60,550 nt of DNA from Dehalococcoidia bacterium. GTDB lineage: Bacteria; Chloroflexota; Dehalococcoidia; GIF9; AB-539-J10. Where the stretch lies: contig PWUU01000005.1 in assembly GCA_003562475.1 (NCBI GenBank), positions 1-60,550 of the forward strand, in the 5' to 3' direction. Shown one piece after another: positions 9,101 through 18,500 of the stretch; the first letter of the stretch is position 1, and the number at the start of each line of letters is the position of its first letter. Below the pieces are notes generated by a model, which was not told the DNA's origin, made no database searches, and saw only the letters and a program-made list of their open reading frames with translations. A program made the translations under genes and the position numbers.

Positions 9101-10327
9101 ATGCTCGCGCGGATTGAAGATGCTATTGAAGAGATAAGGCAAGGACGCTGCGTCATCATCGTCGACGATGAGAATCGCGAGAATGAGGGAGACCTCGCTA
9201 TTGCAGCTCAGAAAGTCACGCCAGAGGTCATCAACTTCATGGCGCGGGAGGGACGTGGACTCGTTTGTCTTCCCATAATCGGTGAGCGCCTTGATCAGTT
9301 GAGTATTCCATTGATGGTTCAGGATAACACGTCGAAGAACTGTACCGAGTTCACGGTGTCTGTTGAGGCCAAGAGAGGTGTGACCACAGGAATATCTGCA
9401 GAGGACAGGGCTACCACTATCGCGACGGTCCTCGCTCCCGAGACGACCGCCGACGACATTGCCCGGCCCGGTCACGTGTTTCCAATACGGGCTCGAGAAG
9501 GAGGGGTGCTTGTGCGTGCGGGACACACCGAGGCCATTGTTGATCTCGCGCGGATGGCCGGGCTGTATCCCGCCGGTGTCATATGCGAGATCATGAACGA
9601 AGACGGCACGATGGCTCGTCTGCCGCAGCTGCAGCAGGTAGCCCGGAAACACGGACTCAAGATAATTGCCATACGCGACCTGATCGCGTACCGTTATCGA
9701 CACGAGTGTCTTGTGAAACGAGTTGCCGAGGCGCGACTGCCGACGAGGTACGGCGAATTTCTCGCAATTGCATTCAAGAGCAGCGTTGATTCCAACCAGC
9801 ACGTTGCACTCGTGAGGGGTGATGTCAATTGTGATGACCCGGTCTTGGTGCGCGTGCACAGTGAGTGTCTTACTGGCGACGTATTTGGAAGCGGTCGCTG
9901 CGACTGCGGTGAGCAGATTGCACTGGCCATGCAGCGAATAGGTGATGAGGGCAAGGGAGTGTTGCTCTATATGCGACAGGAGGGGCGGGGCATCGGATTT
10001 CACAACAAGCTGAGAGCATACGAACTACAGGATCAGGGTATGGACACGGTGGAGGCAAACCTCGCACTCGGTTTTGCCGCGGATCTGCGTGACTATGGCG
10101 TTGGCGCACAGATACTGGGAAATCTCGGATTACACAAGATCCGTCTACTCACCAATAATCCCAGGAAGGTCGTTGGTCTTGAGAGCTACGGGCTTGAAAT
10201 TGTGCAGACTATCCCTCTGGTCGTTGCCTGTAATGCGTACAACGAGCGTTATCTGAAGACCAAGCAGGAGAAGCTGGGACACCAGCTTGGCATCCACGAG
10301 GAGGAGATGTATGGCCAAGTCGTTTGA
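9101..10327 (+). CDS. ribBA: DHBP synthase / GTP cyclohydrolase II fusion
   Basis: Provides both precursors for riboflavin. The N-terminal domain (about residues 1-200) makes 3,4-dihydroxy-2-butanone 4-phosphate from ribulose 5-phosphate and shows the acidic [10 protein letters not shown] motif. The C-terminal domain opens GTP to the diaminopyrimidine and has zinc ligands in [15 protein letters not shown] and the RQEGRGIGF motif. Length is 408 residues, normal for the fusion. The start at 9101 follows GAAGAGGTGATAGGG. Its 3' end overlaps ribH by 17 bases. Confidence 0.96.
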   Translation: MLARIEDAIEEIRQGRCVIIVDDENRENEGDLAIAAQKVTPEVINFMAREGRGLVCLPIIGERLDQLSIPLMVQDNTSKNCTEFTVSVEAKRGVTTGISAEDRATTIATVLAPETTADDIARPGHVFPIRAREGGVLVRAGHTEAIVDLARMAGLYPAGVICEIMNEDGTMARLPQLQQVARKHGLKIIAIRDLIAYRYRHECLVKRVAEARLPTRYGEFLAIAFKSSVDSNQHVALVRGDVNCDDPVLVRVHSECLTGDVFGSGRCDCGEQIALAMQRIGDEGKGVLLYMRQEGRGIGFHNKLRAYELQDQGMDTVEANLALGFAADLRDYGVGAQILGNLGLHKIRLLTNNPRKVVGLESYGLEIVQTIPLVVACNAYNERYLKTKQEKLGHQLGIHEEEMYGQVV

Positions 10328-10778
10328 AGGCATGCTCACCGGTGAGGGACTACGGTTTGCGATTGTCATCGCCAGGTTCAATGAGATGATCACGCTTAGA
10401 CTGCTCGACGGTGCCAGAGATGGGCTCAAGCGCCATGGAGTCTCTGAAGAATTCGTGGATGTTGCATGGTGCCCGGGGAGTTTCGAGATTCCACTGGTAG
10501 CGAAGATACTCGCCGAGACCGGCGACTACGACGCGATTATTTGTCTTGGGGCAGTCATTCGAGGTGGTACACCACACTTCGAGTACGTGGCCGCCGAGGT
10601 GAACAAGGGCATCGCGAAGGTCTCGCTCGACACCAGTCTGCCGGTCGTTCAGGGCGTCATCACCGCCGACACGCTGGAACAGGCGATACAGCGCGCAGGA
10701 GCGAAAGAGGGTAATCGAGGCTTCGTAGCTGCCTTGAGCGCGATCGAGATGGCGAACCTCATGCGGGCTATTCGATAA
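10311..10778 (+). CDS. ribH: 6,7-dimethyl-8-ribityllumazine synthase
   Basis: Condenses the ribitylamino-pyrimidine with dihydroxybutanone phosphate and completes the riboflavin operon. The recognisable blocks are [37 protein letters not shown] with the catalytic histidine, and [11 protein letters not shown]. Length is about 155 residues. The frame is open from 10287, but ATG 10311 is directly preceded by GAGGAGATGT and fits the family N-terminus. It overlaps ribBA. Its stop overlaps by 11 bases the stop of the oppositely oriented elongation-factor-like gene, so the two converge tail to tail. Confidence 0.95.
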   Translation: MAKSFEGMLTGEGLRFAIVIARFNEMITLRLLDGARDGLKRHGVSEEFVDVAWCPGSFEIPLVAKILAETGDYDAIICLGAVIRGGTPHFEYVAAEVNKGIAKVSLDTSLPVVQGVITADTLEQAIQRAGAKEGNRGFVAALSAIEMANLMRAIR

Positions 10779-11022
10779 CTTTGTATACGTGATCGCCACG
10801 CCGCACACGATCCGGCACCTTGATGCCGATCAAGTCTCCCTCCTTGGCTTCTGAGATCGGATTATGCTCGATCTGCATCGATGCAAGAACGAACTCCAGG
10901 TCGGTGGTTGCACCCTTGATACGGATAAGGTCTCCGGTCTTCAGGCTCCCGTGTAACTCGACACCTGCTACTACGGGCTTCGCAAAGAAATCAGATACTT
11001 TACCCACCTCTATCTCTTGCAT
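10768..11022 (-). CDS. Translation elongation factor-like protein (EF-Tu domain 2 only)
   Basis: An 84-residue protein that corresponds to the beta-barrel domain 2 of EF-Tu-type translation factors, with no GTPase domain. The barrel pattern is clear: [46 protein letters not shown]. Single-domain proteins of this kind are common in archaea and scattered bacteria, and their function is unknown. ATG 11022 has an excellent Shine-Dalgarno sequence (GTAAGGAGGG), so the longer frame to 11085 is not the start. A promoter-like pair lies upstream at 11057-11085. Confidence 0.8.
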   Translation of the reverse strand: MQEIEVGKVSDFFAKPVVAGVELHGSLKTGDLIRIKGATTDLEFVLASMQIEHNPISEAKEGDLIGIKVPDRVRRGDHVYKVIE

Positions 11023-11056
11023 GGTAACCCTCCTTACTTTTCCCCTGGTGTCTCTA

Positions 11057-11085
11057 AATGTAGCATCGTGTGACGGATGGTTCAA
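11057..11085 (-). promoter_or_regulatory. Candidate sigma70-type promoter for the EF-like gene
   Basis: On the minus strand TTGAAC is followed after 17 bases by TACATT. It lies 35-63 bases upstream of the ATG at 11022 with an intervening Shine-Dalgarno sequence. This is assigned by sequence match only. Confidence 0.45.
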
Positions 11086-11241
11086 CGGCTATCTTCCCTA
11101 ATGTGTCCTGATAATCGTCAACATGACTGCATAGAGGCGCCGCCCACCGGTGCGCCGGCAGCCTGGTTAGGACCTTGCACGTATACTATGGGTGTTAGAT
11201 GCCTGGAGGGTTAGTCAAATTGCGACGGCAAACCCTCTACC

Positions 11242-11270
11242 TTGACACGGTGTATGGGGGTACCTATCAT
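11242..11270 (+). promoter_or_regulatory. Strong sigma70-type promoter
   Basis: TTGACA at 11242-11247 is followed by exactly 17 bases and TATCAT at 11265-11270. The predicted transcript starts about 35 bases before the ATG at 11311, which has GGAGG at the right distance. This is one of the best promoter matches in the window. Confidence 0.6.
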
Positions 11271-11310
11271 TTGCTTTGAGCCCGATACCGATATTTGGAG
11301 GTCACACACG

Positions 11311-11631
11311 ATGGTTGAGAAGAAACGTGACAAGCCCTATACGTGGGAAGAAGTCTTCTCTTTTGATCGGCTTAAGCGGACCATGGTGTCCCGTGTTCTG
11401 GAAAGCGTAGAGGCGATGTGTGAGGGGAATGAGCCAGTTACTCCAGAAGAGATCAACAAGCTAATCAAGGACGAGTGGGAGGACGTGAAGCGCGCCGTGC
11501 GCTCCTCTCCGGCAGCGAAAGAGTCTTTTCGAAAGTACCTGGAAAAGACAGTCTCCGAGAAAGTGGACTCGCTTATTGAACAGGACAAGGGCGAACTCGA
11601 GTCTCTTGGCGTAGTCGAGAGGGGTCTCTGA
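11311..11631 (+). CDS. Conserved-looking hypothetical acidic helical protein
   Basis: I do not recognise this 106-residue protein. It is highly charged and predicted to be almost all helical (WEEVFSFDRLKRTMVSRVLE, TPEEINKLIKDEWEDVKRAV, YLEKTVSEKVDSLIEQDKG), with no membrane segment or signal peptide. The start at 11311 is set by a GGAGG 9 bases upstream; the longer frame to 11242 would begin inside the promoter. The gene ends 2 bases before the next start, so the two small genes form an operon, and the pair may encode interacting proteins. Confidence 0.7.
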   Translation: MVEKKRDKPYTWEEVFSFDRLKRTMVSRVLESVEAMCEGNEPVTPEEINKLIKDEWEDVKRAVRSSPAAKESFRKYLEKTVSEKVDSLIEQDKGELESLGVVERGL

Positions 11632-11633
11632 TT

Positions 11634-11879
11634 TTGGCGGATAGGCGAGGACGGGAAACGGATTCTGAAGGCGCAACTGGCAGTCATGCGGAGATTGAGC
11701 AGCTTGCGCGCAGAGTCAAGATGCTGGACGACCGCCTGGACAACATAGACTCCATTGTGACAACGCTCGTCCAGCGGGTAATGGAGAAACCTCTCTCTAT
11801 CGAGGTCACCTGTCCGAAATGTGCGCAGCAGATAGAGATCAACATCACCAGCAGCACCCGGATGAGGGGTGGTTTCTAG
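11634..11879 (+). CDS. Hypothetical coiled-coil protein with a CPKC zinc-ribbon half
   Basis: An 81-residue protein starting at TTG with GAGAGGGG upstream. After a polar N-terminus, residues about 20-48 form a heptad-like helix (EQLARRVKMLDDRLDNIDSI). The C-terminal part carries a single CPKC motif within beta-strand-like sequence, half of a zinc ribbon, so a dimer could complete the site. The function is unknown. It is translationally linked to the acidic helical protein upstream, which suggests joint function. Confidence 0.6.
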   Translation: MADRRGRETDSEGATGSHAEIEQLARRVKMLDDRLDNIDSIVTTLVQRVMEKPLSIEVTCPKCAQQIEINITSSTRMRGGF

Positions 11880-11934
11880 AGCATTTCCAGCAACCAGATC
11901 CGGCGGGCAAGGAGACCCGGTCAATCGACAGAGC

Positions 11935-12243
11935 TTAACCGAGTGGACGATTCACCAATGCGCCCGCGACGCGCGCGGAAAGCTCCGGCGTTATCGGTTT
12001 CTCATCGACGTGGAAGGCTTCGACCTCCATTCCTGGCAGGTCGGGGAGTTCTCTTGCGGTCTCCGTATTGATCAGAATGTGTGTGTGTAACAGCGCCGCT
12101 TCCACCAGTGCTCGTGCGGCCGCGAAGTTGCCGAAATCTTCCTCAGTATCTGGAATGCCCCTGAGCACGTAGAGCTGTCCGTCATCTGCCCGAATAGTAC
12201 CCGGGCTAATCACTTCCAGAACTCTCAGCTTTCTCGTCTCCAT
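11935..12243 (-). CDS. Hypothetical protein with a staphylococcal-nuclease-like pattern
   Basis: A 102-residue protein whose first half follows the SNase/Tudor-SN barrel pattern: KLRVLEVISPGTIRADDGQL, then LYVLRGIPDTEED in the place of the usual RLIGIDAPE, then a helix (ARALVEAALLHTHILI). The catalytic Asp, Glu and Arg of active nucleases are not evident, so if the fold is right it is likely non-catalytic. No signal peptide is seen. The ATG follows GGAGGAGTCG. The assignment of the fold is tentative. Confidence 0.55.
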   Translation of the reverse strand: METRKLRVLEVISPGTIRADDGQLYVLRGIPDTEEDFGNFAAARALVEAALLHTHILINTETARELPDLPGMEVEAFHVDEKPITPELSARVAGALVNRPLG

Positions 12244-12990
12244 CGACTCCTCCAGAGCTCATGATTGCCGATTGTACCCGCACGGTGCCGGAAGGAGCAA
12301 CATGAATTTCAAACGCCAGGGTGGTAAGTGATGAAGGTGACATAATAGCTCACTGCGCGACTCGAATATGTGGTGAACCGTCGTCAGTCAGGTCACTGAC
12401 TCATGCTTCAGTTCACGGTACAAGATGGGGGGTGACTGCATGCGGCTTACTGAGTTCGTCGAGTTGCCAGGTTCTGACATTGTATTCAGCAGGGTACAGG
12501 CAAGACGTCAGCACCATGTTGACGGCGTGGCGCAATCAATGTTGCTGATGCTGGTTGTCTTGTCTTCTTATGTTTCTGCTGAAGCCGTGCCAACGAGCCC
12601 GCTGTGGTAGAGGCTGGCCATGCAAGTGTCGAGCGAGTACCTGCTCTTTAGAGCACAGTTGTGCGGCCCGAGCAATACCAGTTAGTCTTTCCACCTGGAA
12701 GACCGGTATAACTCATTGTTCACCGTGAACGGTGGACCAGAGAGAGTAGAAACACATCTTTCGCAGAGAGGGTTAAGTACGCACCCCTTCGAAAATGCCT
12801 GAAAACGACGCGAAATCGACCCGATACGAGGGTTTGGTCAGGCAGCCGACTTTGCGTGCTATTCTTTTTGCGTGAGATTCCGTGTCTGATCGAGACGCGG
12901 CGCAGGCGCGCCGCCGGCGCACTGGAGTCAGCCCGGCAGCCACCAACAACTCTGACATTGATACCGCCACCTGAAGAGGTTCGGTGCGAG
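12244..12990. other. Gene-free stretch upstream of the recombinase gene
   Basis: Frames here are short and lack Shine-Dalgarno sequences. I see only small inverted repeats, for example GTTCAC-C-GTGAAC near 12720 and GTCAGT/ACTGAC near 12390, and no RNA gene. The stretch ends at the recombinase promoter. Confidence 0.4.
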
Positions 12991-12993
12991 ATA

Positions 12994-13023
12994 TTGACGA
13001 CTGCGTATAATATCTCTTATACT
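12994..13023 (+). promoter_or_regulatory. Candidate promoter of the recombinase gene
   Basis: TTGACG at 12994-12999 is followed by 18 bases and TATACT at 13018-13023. It lies 37 bases before the ATG at 13060, which has GAGGAGG upstream. An alternative -10 (TATAAT, 13006-13011) overlaps the same region. Confidence 0.5.
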
Positions 13024-13059
13024 CTATTCACATTAATCACGGCGCAGAGGAGGATTGCA

Positions 13060-14001
13060 ATGTTACCCTATCAAGAGGACTTCCTACTCCACTTGCAGGC
13101 CGACAACTACTCTACTCGAACCGTGTATAACTATGAGCGCGACCTGCGCGTCTTCGCCCGCTTCCTTGAAGACAGCAAAATCCGGTTCTCTCAGTTGACC
13201 AAGCGTGAGATCACGTACTACAAGGCTTACCTTTCGTCGCGCGACCGTCAGACTGCGGCCGGAGAAGGTCGCACCGCCGGCACCCTTGACGCCCGGTCCG
13301 TCAACCGCATGCTGTCCGCGTTGAGGTCGTACTTGAAGTATCTTATCGACATGGATTTCCCCTGCCCCCTGCCCCCCGACGCGGTACAGCTCACAAAGGC
13401 AACCAGGAAGCACCCTCAAGTTGCCGAGCTCGATGCGCTCACGGCTCTCGTGGAGGCCCCAAGCCGGTTCGAAGGTAACTCCAGGATCGGGCTCCGAAAC
13501 CGTGCCATGCTCGAGACACTATTTTCCACGGGCATGCGTATCTCTGAGCTGTGTGGCCTCAAGCGCACCGACATCGACGAATCTGGTCGCATATTCATTA
13601 CCGGTAAGGGTCGGAAGCAGCGGTTCGTCTATCTCACCGGGCGTGCCAGACACCATCTTCGCGCCTATCTTGCCAGTCGCTACGATAACGCCCCGGCTCT
13701 GTTCGTTCCGTATGCAGGTCGGAACGTCAGCAATCCGAGGCGACGCATCTCAACCAACTATGTTCAGGAACGTATCAAGCACTACCGGGAGAGGCTTGGC
13801 ATCAACGTGCCGACATCTGCGCACTCACTTCGTCACGGGTTTGCCACCTATCTCGCTGAGGAAGGCGCGAATCCGGCTGCTTTGCAGATTCTGCTGGGTC
13901 ACGAGTCCCTTGATACCACCACCAGGTACGTCCACGCATCCGACCGCTATGCGGAAGAAACGCACCGCAAGTACCATCCAAGGTCGGTTGTGAGCGATTG
14001 A
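13060..14001 (+). CDS. Tyrosine recombinase XerC/XerD-like
   Basis: Site-specific DNA recombinase of 313 residues, the size of chromosomal XerC/XerD. An N-terminal SAM-like DNA-binding domain (YSTRTVYNYERDLRVFARF) precedes the catalytic domain. The catalytic set is complete: Arg in GMRISELCGL, Lys in GKGRKQR, HSLRHGFATYL, LGHESLDTTTRY with the nucleophilic Tyr. The start at 13060 is set by GAGGAGG. It lies about 115 bases from the 3' end of a tRNA gene transcribed toward it. It could resolve chromosome dimers or be the integrase of an element; size and sequence favour a Xer type. Confidence 0.88.
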   Translation: MLPYQEDFLLHLQADNYSTRTVYNYERDLRVFARFLEDSKIRFSQLTKREITYYKAYLSSRDRQTAAGEGRTAGTLDARSVNRMLSALRSYLKYLIDMDFPCPLPPDAVQLTKATRKHPQVAELDALTALVEAPSRFEGNSRIGLRNRAMLETLFSTGMRISELCGLKRTDIDESGRIFITGKGRKQRFVYLTGRARHHLRAYLASRYDNAPALFVPYAGRNVSNPRRRISTNYVQERIKHYRERLGINVPTSAHSLRHGFATYLAEEGANPAALQILLGHESLDTTTRYVHASDRYAEETHRKYHPRSVVSD

Positions 14002-14116
14002 CACTCGAAAACCTCACGTCAGGCCAGGGAAAGGAGCACCAATTCATCACTGCAGCATTATGTCAATGTAAATTGCGCGAACCACCGACAGGTATCGGAG
14101 ATGGCACCCCTTTCGA

Positions 14117-14191
14117 TGGTGGGCCCGGCAGGATTCGAACCTGCGACCAACCGGTTATGAGCCGGCCGCTCTGCCGCTGAGCTACGGGCCC
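14117..14191 (-). tRNA. tRNA with CAU anticodon (elongator Met or lysidine-modified Ile)
   Basis: A complete 75-nt cloverleaf on the minus strand. The acceptor stem GGGCCCG pairs perfectly with CGGGCCC, the D stem is GCTC/GAGC, the anticodon stem GCCGG/CCGGT carries loop CTCATAA (anticodon CAU), the T arm is GCAGG-TTCGAAT-CCTGC, the discriminator is A, and CCA is encoded. The G1-C72 pair excludes the usual initiator tRNA. Whether it is elongator Met or Ile2 (C34 modified by TilS) cannot be decided by eye. Confidence 0.93.
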
Positions 14192-14310
14192 GCGCCACAC
14201 GGACGTATCGGTGAAGGCCTATTCGTGGCGGGTATCGAATGATACAACGCCTCGAGGCGAGGCGCAACACGCGCGAGTATTCTTCTTAGCACCATGGCGC
14301 AGGCAAAGCC

Positions 14311-15528
14311 TTATGTTGCTTCCCTAATCGATCGCTCGTATCCAGTCGCGCTGTTACGGTTCTTTGCGTGAACAAGGGCTCCTCGAAGTTCGTGAAGTGC
14401 GTAGTAGCTGCCTATGGTTCGTAGCCGGTGTCGGCGTATCCTGTGGGTGGCTGTGGTCAGTGTGCCTGAACCTGGACCAAGAATCGCAATTGTTACCTCG
14501 CCCATCGGAGGATCGGATTCAGGAAGGATGGTGCCGCAGATGCCGATGGCTAGATCAGGCTGGAACTGAGTTGCGACTTGACGGGCTAATGCCGGTGCAC
14601 TCGTGCGGCGCGCAGCATCCGCCGGGAGAACCAGACTGCCTCGAAACCAGATGTGGCTTTCGGCGGCGCTCGACAGCATTGCCGTAAGGCTGCCACCGGT
14701 GATTGTCTCCCCTACCGCGATAGTCAACCCCCGTTTGAGGAGTTCAGCAGCTACCGTCGACTCCTGTGTATCGTCGTCAGCACCCCAGATGTACGCGCCC
14801 AGAATGCGGCGTGTCTGCCGTTCGACCGGCGCAATAGCACGTAGTGCAGCTTTGAGGCTGGCTGCTTTGGTGGTGATCCGTACATAGATTCCGTCTTGTT
14901 TGGCATACACAGCGACAGTCGGGTTCGCGGAAGATGTGAGCGGTTTCAGCAGTTCATCCACTCGTGACTCGGAAATATCGAAGAGCTTGAGGGTCCGTGA
15001 TTGGATAATGGAATCGCCGTCAAATAGGTGTGGCTCGACTTCCGTCTCCCACATGTGGCGTAGCTCGCCCGGTGGACCCGGCATGGCGACAATGCTGTGT
15101 CCCCCGTCGGTTACCCACCAACCTGGTGCCGTACCATACGTGTTTCGTATCGGGCGTGCGGATGGTATGAGAGTTGCCTGCTTCAGATTGTTGGTGCTCA
15201 TCTCCATTCCCCGGAGTCTGAAAAACCGTTGCAGCTCGTCAGCCAGGATGTCATCAACAACAGGCGTCTCACCGAGGAGATGTGCGATCGCGTCCCGCGT
15301 AACGTCATCGTCTGTTGGTCCAAGTCCACCTGTGGTGAGTACCAGGTCGGAACGGTCTATCGCGCGCCTCAGACAATCCAGCAGACGTTCGAGGTTATCC
15401 CCTACCGAGGTGCTGTAGTACAGGTCGATTCCGAGCGCAGATAGGCGTTGAGCCAGGTACTGTGTGTTGGTATCTGCGATGTCGCCAAGGAGGAGTTCAC
15501 TGCCAATGCAGATGATTTCGGCGCGCAT
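14311..15528 (-). CDS. cinA: CinA family protein
   Basis: A 405-residue CinA. The N-terminal MoCF/COG1058 domain (residues 1-170, MRAEIICIGSELLLGDI, TTGGLGPTDDD) has ADP-ribose pyrophosphatase activity in characterised homologues. The C-terminal CinA domain (about residues 250-405, VGETITGGSLTAMLS) has NMN deamidase activity in homologues. The catalytic block of the second domain is more divergent than usual. The gene starts 17 bases after the stop of the large dehydratase activator, so it probably shares its transcript, although a functional link is not obvious. The start has only a weak AGGCT ahead of it. Confidence 0.9.
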   Translation of the reverse strand: MRAEIICIGSELLLGDIADTNTQYLAQRLSALGIDLYYSTSVGDNLERLLDCLRRAIDRSDLVLTTGGLGPTDDDVTRDAIAHLLGETPVVDDILADELQRFFRLRGMEMSTNNLKQATLIPSARPIRNTYGTAPGWWVTDGGHSIVAMPGPPGELRHMWETEVEPHLFDGDSIIQSRTLKLFDISESRVDELLKPLTSSANPTVAVYAKQDGIYVRITTKAASLKAALRAIAPVERQTRRILGAYIWGADDDTQESTVAAELLKRGLTIAVGETITGGSLTAMLSSAAESHIWFRGSLVLPADAARRTSAPALARQVATQFQPDLAIGICGTILPESDPPMGEVTIAILGPGSGTLTTATHRIRRHRLRTIGSYYALHELRGALVHAKNRNSATGYERSIREAT

Positions 15529-15545
15529 AGCCTAACTGCCATTGC

Positions 15546-18500
15546 CTATGACTGGCCAATCGGAGAGAACGACCGCACATCCTGCTGAGGGAGCGATACA
15601 CCTCCCTGTTGGCAGTAGCGAATGATTTCCGCGAAGTTTTGCACTCTTGTGATGTTGGCTGATTCCATAATGCCATCGAAGGTCACGTTTATCCATGGCT
15701 TCTGGTACATTGAACTGAACTTCTCTGACATGGCAGCTACGATACCGCCAGGCATACAGCCGTGCGGCATTACTGAGATTACACCTGCGAAGTGCGGGTT
15801 CTCCATCCATTCTACGCCACTTCCGATGCTCAGTACTGCTTCGCTTCCGCACTTTGAAGACAGCCACTGCCGTGAATAGTACAGCAAGTGTTTCGTTGGA
15901 GGATCAGCCTCGACAAATCCGCCGCACAGCTTCTCGATTGAACGCTCCGTATGCTGTTGGAACCATTCCATGGCAGAGTTAACGACGAGCCTTCGTATGT
16001 TGCGGTCCTTGATAGCGTCTTCGACGTTTCGCCTGGCGACGTACTTCATCCACTCGGCCATGGGCGAGACGATGACTTCCAATCCGGCATCCTCGCAGCA
16101 GCGTACCAGGTGGGCGTTGGAGAAGTCGTTGGACCGCAGGAAAATCTCGCCGTTGATGCCGATGAGGGGTCTGCGCGGAAGCGACAGGTCAAGAAGGCGT
16201 TGAAACTCGGCCGTTGCCTCTCGCAACAGGTCTTTGTAGGGGCGACGCCGTTCCAATCGTTGCTTGATTGCCTCACAGTAGTGGCGAAAAAGACGGTCCG
16301 TGGCGCCAGCCTCTCTCTCATAGGGGCGCGTACGCCATACCATCTTCTGCAGCAAGTCGATTGCCACGCAGCCCTTCCACGTGTCCTGCACGAACATCAG
16401 CAGGTCGTACTTCGACCCAATCCGCATATCCCTGTAGCCGTGGTTCGATACGCTGGCCAGCATCGGCATATCTATGCCGAGATCCTGGAAGATGCGCAGC
16501 TGTTCGCCGGCGTAGTGACCAAGCCTGCAGGGACCGTAGGCACTGGCCATAAACGCCGTCATCTTGCCCGAGTCATGCCCGTTCTCATAGTAGTGCTGCA
16601 GGAAACCACCAAGCGTGACCCTGAATGGCAAACACTCGACGCCCGTTGTTACCTTGTCGGCATACTGCAACACGCGGGCATCCGGCTCCGCCAGCACTAC
16701 GGCATCCAGGCCGTAACCCTTCATAGCAGAGCCTATGATTTCAGCGTGTGGCGACATGTTCGGTATCAGCAGTGTGCGGTCAGACCTCGAGAGAACTCCG
16801 ATGCCGCGATAGATCTCCGTGGGGTCAACGAGCGCGACCTGTCCCGCCCTGGCGTGTCCTGAGATGGTGTCGACGAAGGCCTCCAGCCTGGTGACAATGC
16901 CTGCTTCTGCCGCATGCTCGTCGATCTCAAGCTGCCCCAGCGGCTTGCCGCCCATGATGTCGTAAACCATTCGTAGCATGAAGGAGTTCGGTCCACAGCC
17001 GAAGTTGGTGATTGCAAGGCCGTAGAGTTGCGGGTTCTCACTGACCAGCCTCGCCGCAGCGATGAATTTGCCCTCATACGCCCAGTAAGGACGATCCTGG
17101 TACTGCTTGGGGTCAACCGTCTCAAGCGGAAGATAGTCGAGCGGAACTGGCACAACCCCCAGTTGTGCCAGTTTCTCGGCAATACCCAGGTTCGCACCCG
17201 AATCCTGCGACATGTAGGAACGCGAGAAGATGACCACCCCGAGCTTCCCGCTCTCGCGCAGGTACGCGAGCAAGCCCTTGCCCATCTCTGCCTGACAAGC
17301 GCGGAATTCCGCCAGGGCCTTGAGGCCAGCTTCCGCAGCAGCACGCCCCTGCTGCCGGCGATACCCCATTTTCACCGCTGCGTCCTGGAGGTTCTGTATG
17401 ACGTCCTCGTCTCCCTGACTGAAGTCAAGAGTGGGCACGATGAGGCGGTCTCCAAGTTCTACGGCATGTCGTATTATGTAAGGTGCCGCCTGTATCAATG
17501 GACATGCGTACTTCTGGTTCTCGGGCCCCTCCATTCTGCCGATGCGAATAGCGGAAGGAAACAACACGTAGTCAGCATCCTGTAACTGCGCCGCATGGCC
17601 ATGGACAAGCTTAACCGGAAAACAGCTGTCGGTGTACGCAAGCTCAATCGATCGGGCGATGATATCGCCGGTCGTCCTTCCGGTGAGGACAGGTCGTGCG
17701 CCCAGTGCTTTCACGAAAGCAATGAGGAGTGGCGCGAAATCGTACACGAGCAGCGCTCCCGGTATGCCCACCGTAGGGCCGGTGCCATCGTTGCCATCAG
17801 TACTGGCAAATAGCAACTCCTCCCTGTCATCAAAGGCGGTCCTCATTCGCGAATGGCCAGCGGCAGCATCGTAGCGGTCGCATCGGCTGCCGTAGAATGT
17901 GGACTTCTCGCCCGGCACCTGCATCCTGGTAATCGTGCAGTTATTATCGCAACTCTTACACGTGAACGTTGAAAGCGCGACATCGGCATCGATAACGGCC
18001 TGGAAACCCTTGAAGCTCGATTTGCGGTCTGCCATGGCCTCCTTGACCAGTAGTGCCGCACCGATTGCTCCGGTAATCTCCTTATGTTCCGCAACCATGA
18101 GGTGCTTGTCCGGCAGTTCGCGCCTGAATGCGGAAACGACTGCCTGGTTATAGAAGACTGCGCCAGTGAGTATGACTCGATCGCCCAGATGGCGGTTCTC
18201 CACTACCTTCGAGAGGTAGTTCTTTGCGATGCCGATCGCAAGGCTGCCGGTGATGACCTCCAGAGGCATACCTTCCTGCTGAGCGTGGGCCACGGATTGC
18301 GCCATGAATGAGGCGCAGCGGGTACCCAGATCGATGGTAAATGGGGCATCAAACGCGAGCCTTGCGAATTGACCGTCAGTTACGCGGATTCCCAGCATCT
18401 CTGCAAGTTCGTCGATGAAGCTACCGGTACCGGCGGCACAAGCCTTGTTCATCTGGTAGTCGACAACGATGCCATGGCGCTTAATCACCAGCTTGGAGTC

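Noticed and set aside
9029-10003. Long minus-strand ORF (324 codons) across ribBA
   Set aside because: It lies opposite a secure gene, has shadow-like composition and no ribosome site.
14058-14270. Minus-strand ORF with AERPAHNRLVAGSNPAGP
   Set aside because: It is a translation of the tRNA(CAU) gene and its flanks.
15951-16862. Plus-strand ORF of 303 codons inside the activator fusion
   Set aside because: It is antisense to a well-supported domain; composition follows the codon bias of the opposite strand.
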